From the NCBI RefSeq assembly GCF_019175365.1, contig NZ_CP059572.1:5642001-5706000 (forward strand): 64,000 nucleotides of DNA. The letters run 5' to 3'. The DNA is from Actinomadura graeca. GTDB taxonomy: Bacteria > Actinomycetota > Actinomycetes > Streptosporangiales > Streptosporangiaceae. Below, one piece after another: positions 52,758-61,822 of this stretch. How positions within the stretch are numbered: the first letter of the stretch is position 1; each line of letters opens with the position of its first letter. The notes below the pieces were generated by a model. It was given only the letters and a program-made list of their open reading frames with translations. It was not told the origin of the DNA and did no database searches. A program made the position numbers and the translations under genes.

Positions 52758-53100
52758 GGCAGCGCGCGTCCAAACGATCAAGATCGGCTGATTGGACTCC
52801 AGATGCTAATCAGCCGACCGTCCCTTGTCGCTGGGCATCGCAACGTGTCGCTCCAGCAGCGTGTGGCCATTGTCGGCCATGTTTATGTGGTCCGGAGCGC
52901 CGGAGCGCCAAGGATTCTTATCCGGCCCTGCCTTGCGTAATACATGTCGAGGCTTCCGGCGCTCTGCTGAGCAGTGATTTCAGGGAGCTGTGCGTTGTAG
53001 GGGTATGGGGAAGAGGACGGCCGAGTGGATCATTACGACGTACAGCTTGGCGAGCTTCTTCCCGCCGCCCACGCAGTGCTTACCGTACTGTGCTGCCCAC
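52758..53100. other. Intergenic region with a hairpin
   Basis: About 340 bases between two leftward genes. TCGGCTGATT (52784-52793) and AATCAGCCGA (52808-52817) form a perfect 10-base inverted repeat just upstream of the exonuclease gene; it could be an operator or a leader hairpin. No coding sequence is recognised. Confidence 0.45.
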
Positions 53101-53553
53101 TCAGCGGGGCTTGCCCTGGCCGAGTGCCTCGATGGACTTGGCGATGCGCCGCTGCCGGGTCTGTTCGGTCTTGGCGCCGTCGATCTGCAGCACGTGGTAA
53201 CGCCGATTGCTGTAGGACAGGTCGTTCCAGGTCTGCTGCGCCGCCGGTTCCGAGGCGAGGGCCTGCGCGAAGTCCTCAGGAATCTCGACCACGCGAGGCT
53301 CGGTGTCCAGTTCGAGGACGACCTCGATATCCTCTCCCGCCTCGACACCCGCCCGTTTCCGGTTCTCGGCGGCCAGCGGCAGCATGTACCGGTCACCGTA
53401 GACGGCGACCGTACTGCGGTAACTGTGGCCACCGATGGTCACCTTCACCTTCGGCTTCTTGCCCGCTCCCAGCTGCTGGACCACCTCGGCGGGAACCTCG
53501 AAGCCGGTCGCGGTCCTACCGCCCAGCTCGACTGTGGTCCGGAACTTCTTCAC
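53101..53553 (-). CDS. YdeI/OmpD-associated family protein with DUF1905 domain
   Basis: 150 residues from GTG (VKKFRTTVELGGRT). The DUF1905-like part has PKVKVTIGGHSYRSTVAVYG and IEVVLELDTEPRVVEIPEDF; the C-terminal helical part has WNDLSYSNRRYHVLQIDGAK and RQRRIAKSIEALGQ. It is clearly paralogous to the protein at 41258-41692 (shared LELDTEPRVV and RRRIxKxIxAL patterns). Function unknown. Confidence 0.82.
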   Translation of the reverse strand: MKKFRTTVELGGRTATGFEVPAEVVQQLGAGKKPKVKVTIGGHSYRSTVAVYGDRYMLPLAAENRKRAGVEAGEDIEVVLELDTEPRVVEIPEDFAQALASEPAAQQTWNDLSYSNRRYHVLQIDGAKTEQTRQRRIAKSIEALGQGKPR

Positions 53554-53734
53554 CGCACATCCCCCCTGATCATCCATATCGACGGGCTCCGCAGGAGAGC
53601 CTCTTCTGCCGAGTCTGGTTTGTCATCTTGTCCCACGCGGAGTCCGGCACACGCCAACGTCTCGGCGCGATCCGCCAGAACCCGTATGGAGCATCTCGGA
53701 TTGACGCATGCCGATATGGGCATATGATGGGGGG

Positions 53735-54076
53735 ATGGCACGAGCAGCGACGACGTCGGACGTCTTCAACGCGATCGCCGAGCCGCAGCGCCGGGACATC
53801 CTGGCGTTGCTGCGGGCGGGTGAGCGGCCGGTGACCGATCTGGCCCGGGAGCTGGGGATGACCCAGCCGGGGGCCTCGAAACACCTGCGGGTGCTGCGGG
53901 AGGTCGGGCTGGTGCGGGACCGGAAGGCGGGCAAGCAGCGCCTGTACGGCCTTGACGCCCGCGGGCTGCGGCCCGTCCACGAGTGGACCGGTGGATTCGA
54001 GCGGTTCTGGAACGAGAGCTTCGACCGGCTGGACACCTATGTGCAGGACCTCAAGCAGACACGACAGGAGCAATGA
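53735..54076 (+). CDS. ArsR-family transcription regulator
   Basis: 113 residues from ATG following a G-rich site. The winged helix-turn-helix is ATTSDVFNAIAEPQRRDILA, RPVTDLARELGMTQPGASKH, LRVLREVGLVRDRKAGKQRL. No metal-binding cysteines are present. The C-terminal helix (GGFERFWNESFDRLDTYVQD) is typical of the ArsR group that is linked to AHSA1 proteins. It precedes an AHSA1 gene by three bases and a RibD-like gene after that: a common three-gene unit, with the regulator probably controlling its own operon. Confidence 0.88.
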   Translation: MARAATTSDVFNAIAEPQRRDILALLRAGERPVTDLARELGMTQPGASKHLRVLREVGLVRDRKAGKQRLYGLDARGLRPVHEWTGGFERFWNESFDRLDTYVQDLKQTRQEQ

Positions 54077-54079
54077 CCG

Positions 54080-54586
54080 ATGGCAGCGAAACAACGGGAC
54101 GCGCCCGCGCATTCGGCGGCGTCCGACCGGGAAATTGTGATCTCCCGGGTCATCAGTGCCCCACCGGAACTGGTGTTCGAGGCGTTCACCGAGGTCCGGC
54201 ACCTGTCACGCTGGTGGGGGCCGGAAGGGTTCACCACCACCACGCGGTCCTTCGAGTTCCGCGTCGGCGGGGAGTGGGACTTTGTGATGCACGGACCGGA
54301 CGGAACCGACTACCCAGAATGGATCACCTGGACCGAGATCGCCCCGCCGCGGCGGATCGCGTTGCTGCACGGTGAGTCCCGTGGTGACCCGGACGCCTTC
54401 GAGTCGGTCCTGACGTTCGCGCCCGACGGCGCGGAGACCCGGATCGAGATGCGCACGGTCTTCCCCACCAAGGAACTGCGCGATCAGGCGGTCGAGAAGT
54501 ACCACGCGATCGAGGGCGGCCGGCAGACCCTGGGCAACCTGGCGGCCTACGTAGCCGAGATCGTCGGGAAGGGGGCCGGGGACTGA
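54080..54586 (+). CDS. AHSA1/SRPBCC-family protein
   Basis: 168 residues. The SRPBCC ligand-binding fold of the AHSA1 group is shown by EIVISRVISAPPELVFEAFT, HLSRWWGPEGFTTTT, FRVGGEWDFVMHGPDGTDYP and the C-terminal EGGRQTLGNLAAYVAEIV. These proteins bind hydrophobic small molecules in a deep pocket. It sits between the ArsR and RibD-like genes; its TGA shares bases with the ATG of the next gene, so expression is coupled. Confidence 0.87.
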   Translation: MAAKQRDAPAHSAASDREIVISRVISAPPELVFEAFTEVRHLSRWWGPEGFTTTTRSFEFRVGGEWDFVMHGPDGTDYPEWITWTEIAPPRRIALLHGESRGDPDAFESVLTFAPDGAETRIEMRTVFPTKELRDQAVEKYHAIEGGRQTLGNLAAYVAEIVGKGAGD

Positions 54587-55206
54587 TGGCCGGAAAAGTG
54601 TTCTTCAGCGTGTCCATGTCGCTGGACGGCTTTATCGCGCCCGGGTCGCCCGGGGAGCTGATGGGCCAGCAATGGATGGAACTGCAGGCGTGGCTCCTGC
54701 CGCAGCGGTTCACCCGGGAGAACCTCAAGCTGGGCGAAGGTGGCGAGGAAGGGCGCGACAACGACATCGCGCGGGAGACGTTCGAGCGCACCGGCGCGAG
54801 CGTCATGGGGAGGCGCATGTTCGACGCGGGCGAGCGGATGTGGCCGCCGGAAGCGCCATTCCACACACCGGCCTTCGTCGTCACCCACGACAAGCGTGAC
54901 CCCTGGGAGCGGCCGGGTGGGACCACCTTCCACTTCGTCGACGACGGCATCGAGCACGCGCTCGACCAGGCCCGCCGGGTCGCCGGTGACCGAGATGTCC
55001 GCATCGCCGGTGGCGGCGCGACGATCCTTCAGTACCTGAACGCCGGCCTGATCGACGAATTTTCGATCGCGCTCTCACCCGTACTGTTCGGCTCCGGGAT
55101 CCGCCTGTTCGAGGGCGTGGACGCCGGCCGCGTAGCCCTGGAGCAGGTCCATGCGGAGCCCTCCCCGCGGGCAACGCACCTGACCTACACCGTCCGCCAG
55201 CGGTAG
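54586..55206 (+). CDS. RibD C-terminal/dihydrofolate-reductase-like protein
   Basis: 206 residues starting VFFSVSMSLDGFIAPGSPGE, the opening of the RibD_C fold. The nucleotide-binding region is GASVMGRRMFDAGERMW, and RDVRIAGGGATILQYLNAGL provides the second glycine-rich motif. The C-terminus IALSPVLFGSGIRLFEGV is typical. It is the last gene of the ArsR operon and probably an NAD(P)H reductase of unknown substrate. It is only distantly similar to the protein at 35211-35810. Confidence 0.87.
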   Translation: MAGKVFFSVSMSLDGFIAPGSPGELMGQQWMELQAWLLPQRFTRENLKLGEGGEEGRDNDIARETFERTGASVMGRRMFDAGERMWPPEAPFHTPAFVVTHDKRDPWERPGGTTFHFVDDGIEHALDQARRVAGDRDVRIAGGGATILQYLNAGLIDEFSIALSPVLFGSGIRLFEGVDAGRVALEQVHAEPSPRATHLTYTVRQR

Positions 55207-55750
55207 GCACACAGCGGACGCGGGGGCAAGACCCTCGCGCTTGGCATGCCGCCCCTCTCCTGCCGGGATGACCGGTCCACCTGCTGGAAGGCCAGGAAGG
55301 AGCCGGAGGCACCTTCAGCGCCCGAGGCCCGGTTCGGTGGTCGGGACGGGTCGTAGCTGATCCACGGCTGCGACTGCGGGACGGCGGGCCGGACCGGCGG
55401 CCCGCCCGGTCGGCGACGGATGCCGCCATCAGTGCTTGGCCAGGCGGGCGATCGTGGACCGGGCGGTCAAGCGTGCGCCTTGGCCGTCCGACTCGTCCTA
55501 CAGATCGCGCACCGCCGGCAGCGGTTCCCGAACGGCTGCCGTGGTCGTCGCACGGCGCCGGGCCGCCAGTTGGTTATGCGGCGACGAAGTTTGCGCACAG
55601 CGCACCGACGGTTCCTCCTCAGGATGGGGATTCCCCTTGTGGTGGACGAGCTGGGGATTCCCAAGGCGAGAACCCCAGGAGAGGTCGCCCGGGCCAGGCT
55701 CGTGAGTGCTGTGCGGGCCTGGCCCGTGGTGGCTTGAGCCGAGCCGCTGG
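55207..55750. other. Intergenic region, no gene recognised
   Basis: About 540 bases after the ArsR operon. Several GC-driven open frames overlap here, but none shows a known motif, a good start or protein-like composition. No transposase remnant, tRNA or array was recognised. Confidence 0.4.
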
Positions 55751-56034
55751 TTACCCGGGTCGGGTGATCACGATGGAGTTGATCGGCGTGAGGTTCGGAC
55801 GGTACGCGCCGATTCCGTTCACTGGGCCGCATTGCAGGCCGTCACGGTCGAAGCAGGGCTTTGCGTTGCCGGTCTGGCTGTTGTCGGGGTCGGTGCACAC
55901 GGCCTCCGACGGGCAGGGAACTGGGCCACGGCGGCGTGTCCGGTGGACGCGGCGGCGGCGACAGTGGCGTTCAGCGCGGTGGCGGCGAGGACGGCGGCCG
56001 GGCGCGGGAACGCCGGGCGGGTTGCAGATCGCAT
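55751..56034 (-). pseudogene. Small secreted cysteine-containing protein with a frameshift
   Basis: An ATG at 56034 with AAGGAAG five bases upstream opens a signal peptide (PAAVLAATALNATVAAAAST). Near 55925 the sensible reading moves to another frame: PVPCPSEAVCTDPDNSQTGN, then KPCFDRDGLQCGPVNGIGAY and IVITRPG before the stop, with four cysteines. A single indel would join the two parts into one secreted protein of about 94 residues. It may be a true mutation or a sequencing error. No family is recognised. Confidence 0.55.
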
Positions 56035-56548
56035 TGACGGCTTCCTTGTGGAGAAGGGGTTTCGCCTGCGCTGGATGCGCCGAGGATCCTGAGGGCGAGA
56101 CCGCCCCGGGGAGCAGGACGCAAGAGCCACCACGAGCGGGGCCGACCACAGACCGCGTTTCGGTGGCCGGTGGTTGGGCGGACACGGGGCTGCGACGGGT
56201 TGATGTAACTCGCGCCCGGCCCCGCGGTACCGGCCATCTGAGCGCGGGCCGGGCGGCGCCCGCGCCGCACTCTGTTCGGTTCGCTGGTTGGTGCGATTGG
56301 GACCGCCACCGGGTTGGGGCCGCCTGGCGCGGGGGGCTCTGTGGTCGGTTGCCTGGTGGCTTCTGAGGTCGGGTGGCTTCGTCGGCTTCGGGGCGCGCGG
56401 GTTTGTTCCAGGGGAGTGCTCTGGGGTGGGCGCCCAAAATTGACCCAATACAGCTCAAAGGTAAAAATAACGCTATCTTGGGTTGTCTTCTGTGGTGCGA
56501 ATGGTCCACACTTTGGGGCATCGGAGCTGCTAGTAGGGGTTGGGACTG
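56035..56548. other. Region upstream of the catabolic operon
   Basis: About 510 bases. The left two thirds are GC-rich without a recognisable gene. The right third (56430-56545) is AT-rich and contains TTGACC at 56440-56445 with AAAAAT 17 bases downstream (56463-56468), a plausible promoter for the binding-protein gene at 56549. Confidence 0.4.
56440..56468 (+). promoter_or_regulatory. Candidate sigma-70-type promoter of the catabolic operon
   Basis: TTGACC (56440-56445) and AAAAAT (56463-56468) are spaced by 17 bases in an AT-rich patch about 80 bases before the binding-protein start. The -10 match is only fair. Confidence 0.35.
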
Positions 56549-57544
56549 GTGAGACACACGAGGTTGGTCGCGCTTGCGGCGGCGGCGCTTGCATGCCTGT
56601 CCTCGGCGGCGTGCGGGGACGGCGGCAAGACGGCGAAGAGCGGGGGTGCCGAGGTCACCTACATGACCGCGTTCGGCACGTTCGGCCGGGAGGCGTACGC
56701 CTACGTCGCCAAGGACAAGGGCTTCTTCAGGGACGCGGGGATCGACGTCACGATCCAGCCGGGTCAGGGGACCGGGAACAACCTGAAGTTGATGACGGCC
56801 GGGAAGGCGGACTTCGCACCGGTCGGCGCCCTGTCCCTGGCGCAGGCGATCGACAACCGGCCGGGGCTCGGCATCGTCGCCACGGCGGCGCTGGACCAGC
56901 ACACGATGGCCTCGATCATGACGACCACCAAGTCCGGGATTGGGCGACCCGCCGATCTGGCCGGGAAGTCGGTCGGAGGGCTGCCCAACTCGGAGGTGCC
57001 GGCGTTGACGGCGGCCTACTCGCGCGCCGCGGGCTTCGACGCCGGGAAGATCAAGCACGTCGCCGCCACGCCGACGCAGCTGCCCGGCCTTCTGGCCGCG
57101 GGCTCGGTCGACGCGATCGGTCAGTACGTCGTCTCGCAGGGCCTGATCAGGAAGGCGGTAGGCGGGGAGGTCACTGTCTTCCCCTTCAAGCAGTACCTGC
57201 CGGACGTCTACGGGGCGCTCCTCGCGGTCCGGGGGAGCCTGGCGACCCAGGACCCCGCGCTGGCGAAGAAGTTCACCGGTGCACTTCTGAAGGGGCTGGA
57301 ATACGCGATCGACCATCCGGAGGAGGCCGGTCAGATCCTCCATAAGGCCGTCCCTTCGCAGAACGCCGACCAGGCGGCCGCCGAGATCCGGCTTCTGGCG
57401 CCCTACGACAAGGACGGCTCGGCCGCGGTGGGTGCCGTGGACGCGAAGCGCGTCGACCGGATGCTGGCGCAGTTCACCAAGGACGGCCTGCTGAAGCGGC
57501 CGCTGAAGTTCGGTGATCTGTTCGCCGCCGAGGGGGCGCGCTGA
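56549..57544 (+). CDS. ABC importer binding lipoprotein, NMT1/SsuA-like
   Basis: 331 residues from GTG (a TTG at 56540 is possible). The leader HTRLVALAAAALACLSSAAC ends in a lipobox, giving a lipoprotein. The mature part fits the NMT1/THI5-like SBP family: YVAKDKGFFRDAGIDVTIQP, NNLKLMTAGKADFAPVGALS, and VGGLPNSEVPALTAAYSRAA. These bind aromatic sulfonates, pyrimidines, nitrate-like or other small organics. It is first in an operon with its ATPase and permease and several catabolic enzymes. Confidence 0.9.
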   Translation: MRHTRLVALAAAALACLSSAACGDGGKTAKSGGAEVTYMTAFGTFGREAYAYVAKDKGFFRDAGIDVTIQPGQGTGNNLKLMTAGKADFAPVGALSLAQAIDNRPGLGIVATAALDQHTMASIMTTTKSGIGRPADLAGKSVGGLPNSEVPALTAAYSRAAGFDAGKIKHVAATPTQLPGLLAAGSVDAIGQYVVSQGLIRKAVGGEVTVFPFKQYLPDVYGALLAVRGSLATQDPALAKKFTGALLKGLEYAIDHPEEAGQILHKAVPSQNADQAAAEIRLLAPYDKDGSAAVGAVDAKRVDRMLAQFTKDGLLKRPLKFGDLFAAEGAR

Positions 57545-57584
57545 TGAATGGGCCCCGCACGATGCCCGTGGAAGGAGGACGGTC

Positions 57585-58352
57585 GTGATCGAGATCGAGG
57601 AAGTCTCCAAGGTCTACGAACGGGATGGGCATGCCGTCCATGCGTTGGAACGTGTGGACCTGGAGGTCAAGGAGGGGGAGTTCGTCACCCTGCTCGGACG
57701 GTCGGGGTGCGGCAAGTCGACGTTGCTGCGTTCCATCGCGGGTCTGGAACGGCCGACCTCCGGCCGCGTCAGCATCCGGGGTGAGCGGGTCGACAAGCCA
57801 CGGCGCGACGTCGGCATCATGTTCCAGAAGACGGCGCTGCTGCCGTGGCGCAATGTGATCGAGAACGTGCTGCTTCCCGTGGAGATCATGCGACGCAAAT
57901 CCGCCGCGAGCCGGGCGCGGGCCCTGGAACTGCTGGAGACGGCGGGCCTCAAGGGATTCGAGAACCGCAGGCCCGGCGAGCTTTCCGGGGGGATGCAGCA
58001 GCGGGTGTCGCTATGCCGCTCGCTCATCCACGATCCCGATGTGCTGCTGATGGACGAGCCTTTCGCCGCCCTGGACGCCCTGACCCGCGAAGAACTGACC
58101 GGAGAACTCCAGCGGATCTGCGAAGAACAGGGGAAGACCGTGGTGTTCGTTACGCATTCCATCGACGACGCGGTCATGCTCGCGGATCGCACCGTTGTCA
58201 TGACGCCGCGTCCCGGACGGGTCAGCCACGTGGTCCACATCGACGCGGTCCGTCCGCGGAGCCTTGGGCACAGCGAGCAGAGCGGATATCTGGCCGAGCG
58301 CCGGAGGCTGCTCCACGACATGCTGTTCGAGCGTTCGAGGAGCGGCACATGA
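57585..58352 (+). CDS. ABC importer ATPase, SsuB/TauB-like
   Basis: 255 residues from GTG with GAAGGAGG upstream. Walker A is LLGRSGCGKSTLLRSIAG, the signature is ELSGGMQQRVSLCRSLIHDP, Walker B is VLLMDEPFAALD and the switch histidine is in VVFVTHSIDDAVM. IMFQKTALLPWRNVIENVLL is the Q-loop region typical of the nitrate/sulfonate/taurine group. It energises the importer formed with the genes on either side. Confidence 0.94.
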   Translation: MIEIEEVSKVYERDGHAVHALERVDLEVKEGEFVTLLGRSGCGKSTLLRSIAGLERPTSGRVSIRGERVDKPRRDVGIMFQKTALLPWRNVIENVLLPVEIMRRKSAASRARALELLETAGLKGFENRRPGELSGGMQQRVSLCRSLIHDPDVLLMDEPFAALDALTREELTGELQRICEEQGKTVVFVTHSIDDAVMLADRTVVMTPRPGRVSHVVHIDAVRPRSLGHSEQSGYLAERRRLLHDMLFERSRSGT

Positions 58353-59173
58353 CTCGCACAGCCAGCGTCGTTCCCGAGCGGGTGAGCCGTCCTGTGGTCC
58401 GGGTGCGGCCCGCGTTCACGCAGCGGAGGACGTCCAAGATCCTTCTGCCGCTTCTCGCGGTGGCGGTGTGCGTCGCGGTGTGGTGGCTCCTGACGGTGGT
58501 CACCGGCTGGTCGGAGGTGCTGCTGCCCTCGCCGGGCGACGTGCTCTCGGCTCTGTGGACCGAGCGTTCCCTGATCATCAACAACACCTGGTCCTCGCTC
58601 GGCGAGATCCTGGCCGGCTTCGCCCTGGCCGTCGCCGTCGGGTTCCCCCTGGGAGTGGCGATCGCCTATTCGGTGGTGGTCGACCGGATGCTCTCCCCGG
58701 TGCTGTTCGCTTTCAACGCCGTCCCCAAGGTCGCCGTGGCCCCCATTCTCGTGGTGTGGGGCGGTTTCGGACCTATGCCGAAGATCGTCATGGCCGTGCT
58801 GCTCGCCTTCTTCCCCATCGTCCTGTCCGCGGCGGCGGGAATGAAGGCGGCGCCGTCGGAGTACCGGGAACTGCTCCGGTCCCTTGACGCGGGTCCCTTG
58901 CAGACCTTTCTCCGGGTGCGTCTTCCCGCGTCGCTCCCGCACCTGTTCGTGGGGCTGAAGAACGCGATCACGCTGGCCACCATCGGCGCGGTGATCGGTG
59001 AGTTCGTCGGCGCGAGCAAGGGCCTGGGCTATCTGGTCGTGGTGTCGGGGGGCAACGCCGACACCGCCCTCGGATTCGCCGCCGTCGCGGTCCTGGCCGT
59101 GCTGGCGGTCGCGCTCTATTACATCATCGTGGCCCTGGAGACCTGGCTGGTTCCCTGGGCCGACCAATCCTGA
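58349..59173 (+). CDS. ABC importer permease, SsuC/TauC-like
   Basis: 274 residues; the ATG overlaps the ATPase stop (ATGA). About six membrane helices, starting KILLPLLAVAVCVAVWWLLT. The EAA-like loop is PSEYRELLRSLDAGPLQTFL, followed by RVRLPASLPHLFVGLKNAIT, as in the sulfonate/taurine/pyrimidine permeases. It forms the membrane channel for the binding protein at 56549. Confidence 0.92.
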   Translation: MTRTASVVPERVSRPVVRVRPAFTQRRTSKILLPLLAVAVCVAVWWLLTVVTGWSEVLLPSPGDVLSALWTERSLIINNTWSSLGEILAGFALAVAVGFPLGVAIAYSVVVDRMLSPVLFAFNAVPKVAVAPILVVWGGFGPMPKIVMAVLLAFFPIVLSAAAGMKAAPSEYRELLRSLDAGPLQTFLRVRLPASLPHLFVGLKNAITLATIGAVIGEFVGASKGLGYLVVVSGGNADTALGFAAVAVLAVLAVALYYIIVALETWLVPWADQS

Positions 59174-59240
59174 CCCGCTCGGGTCTCGTCGATTGTCCCG
59201 CCCAGTGCTGCCGGACGGGAATGGGAGGAAGGGTACTTCT

Positions 59241-60257
59241 TTGCCTCGATACACTAAAGCAGAAGCTCGGGAATGGGCCCGCGAGCATATGCGGGGGACG
59301 GCGAACACCACCATCGCCTCTTACAGTTCGGACCTGCGCACGCTCAACGAGCAGGGCATCCGGCACGACATCCGCAGGGCCGCGCAACTCGGTTTCAAGG
59401 GGACGCTGATCTGTTCGGAGACCGCGCTCTCCTTGGAGGAGTACGAGCAGTTCACCGGTTGGGCGGCGGACGAGGCGGACGGCCTGCTGCACATCATCTT
59501 CCAGGCGGCCTTCAACACGCTGGAGGAGAACATCGAGGCGGCGCGCCGGGCGAGCGCGGCGGGCGCCGACTATGCGCTGCTGTCGTATCCCGCGAACTTC
59601 TATCCGACGGACGAGGGGGAGATCTACGAGTACACCAAGGCGTTCTGCGACGCGGTGGACCTCGGGGTCATGCTCTTCCCGGTGCCGTTGTGGAACTTCG
59701 GCCGTCTGCATCCGGCCGACATCGCCCCCGACATGCTGGAGGCGCTGGTGAAGGACGTCCCGAACGTCATCGCCATCAAGGCCGAGGGGGCGATGCCGCT
59801 GACGGCGGGCCTTCTCGACGTGCACCGGCGGCTGTCGGACACGGTGGTGATCTCCTGCCCGCTGGAGAAGGAGGTCATTCCGCTGATGAGCTATGTACCG
59901 TTCCAATACAGCGGTACCAGCAACTTCGAGTACTACGGCACCTCGATGCCGCGCATGTTCGAGGCGGCGCGTGACGGGGACATGGACACGGCGATGGACA
60001 TCTACTGGTCCATCATGCCGGCCCGCAACGCCAACGCCGCCGTCGGCACGTACGTCCCGCAGACCGGGCTGATCAACCGGATGCTCTGGAAGTACCAGGG
60101 GTGGCTGAACGGGATGAACGGCGGGCCGCTGCGGCAGCCCACGATGAAGGCGTCGGACCGCCAGATGGAGCAGCTGCGCCAGGGCGTCCGCGCGTCGGGG
60201 ATCGCCGATGCGGCCGAGCCGAACAGCGCGTTCTTCGTCGGCCGCAACCCGGCGTGA
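59241..60257 (+). CDS. Dihydrodipicolinate-synthase-family aldolase/lyase
   Basis: 338 residues from TTG, with GGAAGGG seven bases upstream. The TIM barrel of the DHDPS/N-acetylneuraminate-lyase family is seen in GIRHDIRRAAQLGFKGTLIC, ARRASAAGADYALLSYPANF and the Schiff-base lysine Lys180 in PNVIAIKAEGAMPL. It is longer than the usual 300 residues because of extra N- and C-terminal parts. These enzymes make or break C-C bonds next to a pyruvate-type carbonyl. It is 67 bases after the permease gene, so it is likely part of the pathway for the imported compound. Confidence 0.88.
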   Translation: MPRYTKAEAREWAREHMRGTANTTIASYSSDLRTLNEQGIRHDIRRAAQLGFKGTLICSETALSLEEYEQFTGWAADEADGLLHIIFQAAFNTLEENIEAARRASAAGADYALLSYPANFYPTDEGEIYEYTKAFCDAVDLGVMLFPVPLWNFGRLHPADIAPDMLEALVKDVPNVIAIKAEGAMPLTAGLLDVHRRLSDTVVISCPLEKEVIPLMSYVPFQYSGTSNFEYYGTSMPRMFEAARDGDMDTAMDIYWSIMPARNANAAVGTYVPQTGLINRMLWKYQGWLNGMNGGPLRQPTMKASDRQMEQLRQGVRASGIADAAEPNSAFFVGRNPA

Positions 60258-60271
60258 GGAGCTGACGGATC

Positions 60272-61240
60272 ATGGACATCAACGGCATCGCACGGCTCGT
60301 CTACGGTGTGACCGACCTGGACCGGTCGGCCGCGTTCTTCACCGATCTCGGGCTGACCGCCTCGGAGAGCGGCGCGGACGGCACTGTTCTCACCTTGGAC
60401 GAGGGGTCGGCGATCGAAGTGCGCCGCGGTGACGACCCGGCGCTTCCCGAGCCGTTCCTGGACGGCGACGGGCCGCGCGAACTCGTCTGGGGAGTGCCCG
60501 ACCGCGAGCAGCTGGAGCAGGTCCGCGCCGAGCTGAGCCGGGACCGGACCGTCACGGTGGCCGACGACGGCTCGCTGCACACCCGGGACGACGCCGGAAT
60601 GGCGATCGGCTTCGAGGTCTTCGAGCGGCGGCAACCGGAGATGGACGGTTCGCCGGAGAACTCGCCGTCGAACATCCGCCGGTTCAACGCACGCCGCCGG
60701 TGGTACGAGCGGGCCGAGCCGAAAATGCTCTTCCACGCCGTGTTCGGGATGCCGCGGGCGGTGGAGAACGTGGCCTTCTACACCGGGCGGCTGGGATTCC
60801 GGGTCACCGATGTGCTGCGTGGCAAAGGCGCCTTCCTGCGGGCTCCCGGCCGTTTCGAACACCACAACCTGTTCGTCCTGAAGACGCCGAGACCCCTGTT
60901 CAGTCATGTGTCCTTCGGCGTCGAGAGCGTCGACGAACTGATGGTGGGCGCCAATCACATGCAGCGTTCCGGCTGGTCGGCGACCAGCGAGATCGGCCGC
61001 CACCGCGTCTCGTCCATGATCTTCAGCTATGTGCCCTGCCCGGCGGGGGGACGGGTCGAGTACTCGGCCGACGGCGACTACGTGGACGACTCCTGGCGGC
61101 CGAGCGTCTGGTCCGAGCCGTTCGCGCACGTGTACTGGGACAGCCACCTGCCCGAGGGCTCGGCCGCCCCGGCGCGGGACATCGAGCCGCTCGACGGGCC
61201 GGTGGAACGGTACATCGAGGCGAAGCGGGGCGCCCGGTGA
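60272..61240 (+). CDS. VOC-family extradiol-dioxygenase-like protein
   Basis: 322 residues with two VOC modules: ARLVYGVTDLDRSAAFFTDL in the first, and KMLFHAVFGMPRAVENVAFY plus GRFEHHNLFVLKTPRPLFSH in the second. The second module is the catalytic one in type I extradiol dioxygenases: candidate metal ligands are His in MLFHAVF, His in LFSHVSFGV and a Glu near GRVEYSADGDY. It could cleave a catechol-like ring of the imported substrate. Its stop overlaps the cupin gene start. Confidence 0.85.
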   Translation: MDINGIARLVYGVTDLDRSAAFFTDLGLTASESGADGTVLTLDEGSAIEVRRGDDPALPEPFLDGDGPRELVWGVPDREQLEQVRAELSRDRTVTVADDGSLHTRDDAGMAIGFEVFERRQPEMDGSPENSPSNIRRFNARRRWYERAEPKMLFHAVFGMPRAVENVAFYTGRLGFRVTDVLRGKGAFLRAPGRFEHHNLFVLKTPRPLFSHVSFGVESVDELMVGANHMQRSGWSATSEIGRHRVSSMIFSYVPCPAGGRVEYSADGDYVDDSWRPSVWSEPFAHVYWDSHLPEGSAAPARDIEPLDGPVERYIEAKRGAR

Positions 61241-61764
61241 GCATCAGACGCGTCGTCACCGGCCATGACGGCACCGGCGCCGCCGTGGTCCTGAGGGACG
61301 GGCCCGCCACCAACTCCCGGCGCCGGGAGGCGGCCGGGGGGCTCGTGTCCACCCTCCTGTGGACCACGGCGGAGACACCGGCGCGGCTGGGCGGGGCCGA
61401 TGACCGGGGCGACGTCGAGATCGGCGTCGCGCCGCCGCCGCGCGGGAGCGTCTTCCGGGTCGTGGAGTTCCCGCCCCTCGGTGCGCAGGCCACGGCGTTG
61501 AACCAGGCGGACATCCTGGCCGAGATGGGCATCGCCGACGACGGCGGCGTGGGCCGCCGGCACCCCTTCACCCACCGGACCGCGTCGCTGGACTACGGCG
61601 TCGTCCTCAGCGGGCGGATCAGGCTGATCCTGGACGCCGACGAACTGGTGCTGGCCGCCGGGGACGTCCTGGTCCAGCAGGCCAACGACCATGCCTGGGT
61701 GAACGATTTCGACGAGTCCTGCTCGGTCGCCTTCGTCCTGCTGGACGCCGCGACCGGCCGATGA
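61237..61764 (+). CDS. Cupin-domain protein
   Basis: 175 residues from GTG overlapping the previous gene. A small N-terminal part (VVTGHDGTGAAVVLRDGP) precedes a single cupin fold: RTASLDYGVVLSGRIRLILD, LAAGDVLVQQANDHAWVNDF. The second cupin motif has a His in NDHAWVN; the first is weaker than usual. It is typical of small cupins that act in aromatic or sugar catabolic operons or bind a small ligand. Exact role unknown. Confidence 0.83.
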   Translation: MSIRRVVTGHDGTGAAVVLRDGPATNSRRREAAGGLVSTLLWTTAETPARLGGADDRGDVEIGVAPPPRGSVFRVVEFPPLGAQATALNQADILAEMGIADDGGVGRRHPFTHRTASLDYGVVLSGRIRLILDADELVLAAGDVLVQQANDHAWVNDFDESCSVAFVLLDAATGR

Positions 61765-61822
61765 GGGCGAGACCGGCGGTGCCGGTGGCATCCCCCGGCT
61801 CATTTTCTTGAAGGAGCACGTG

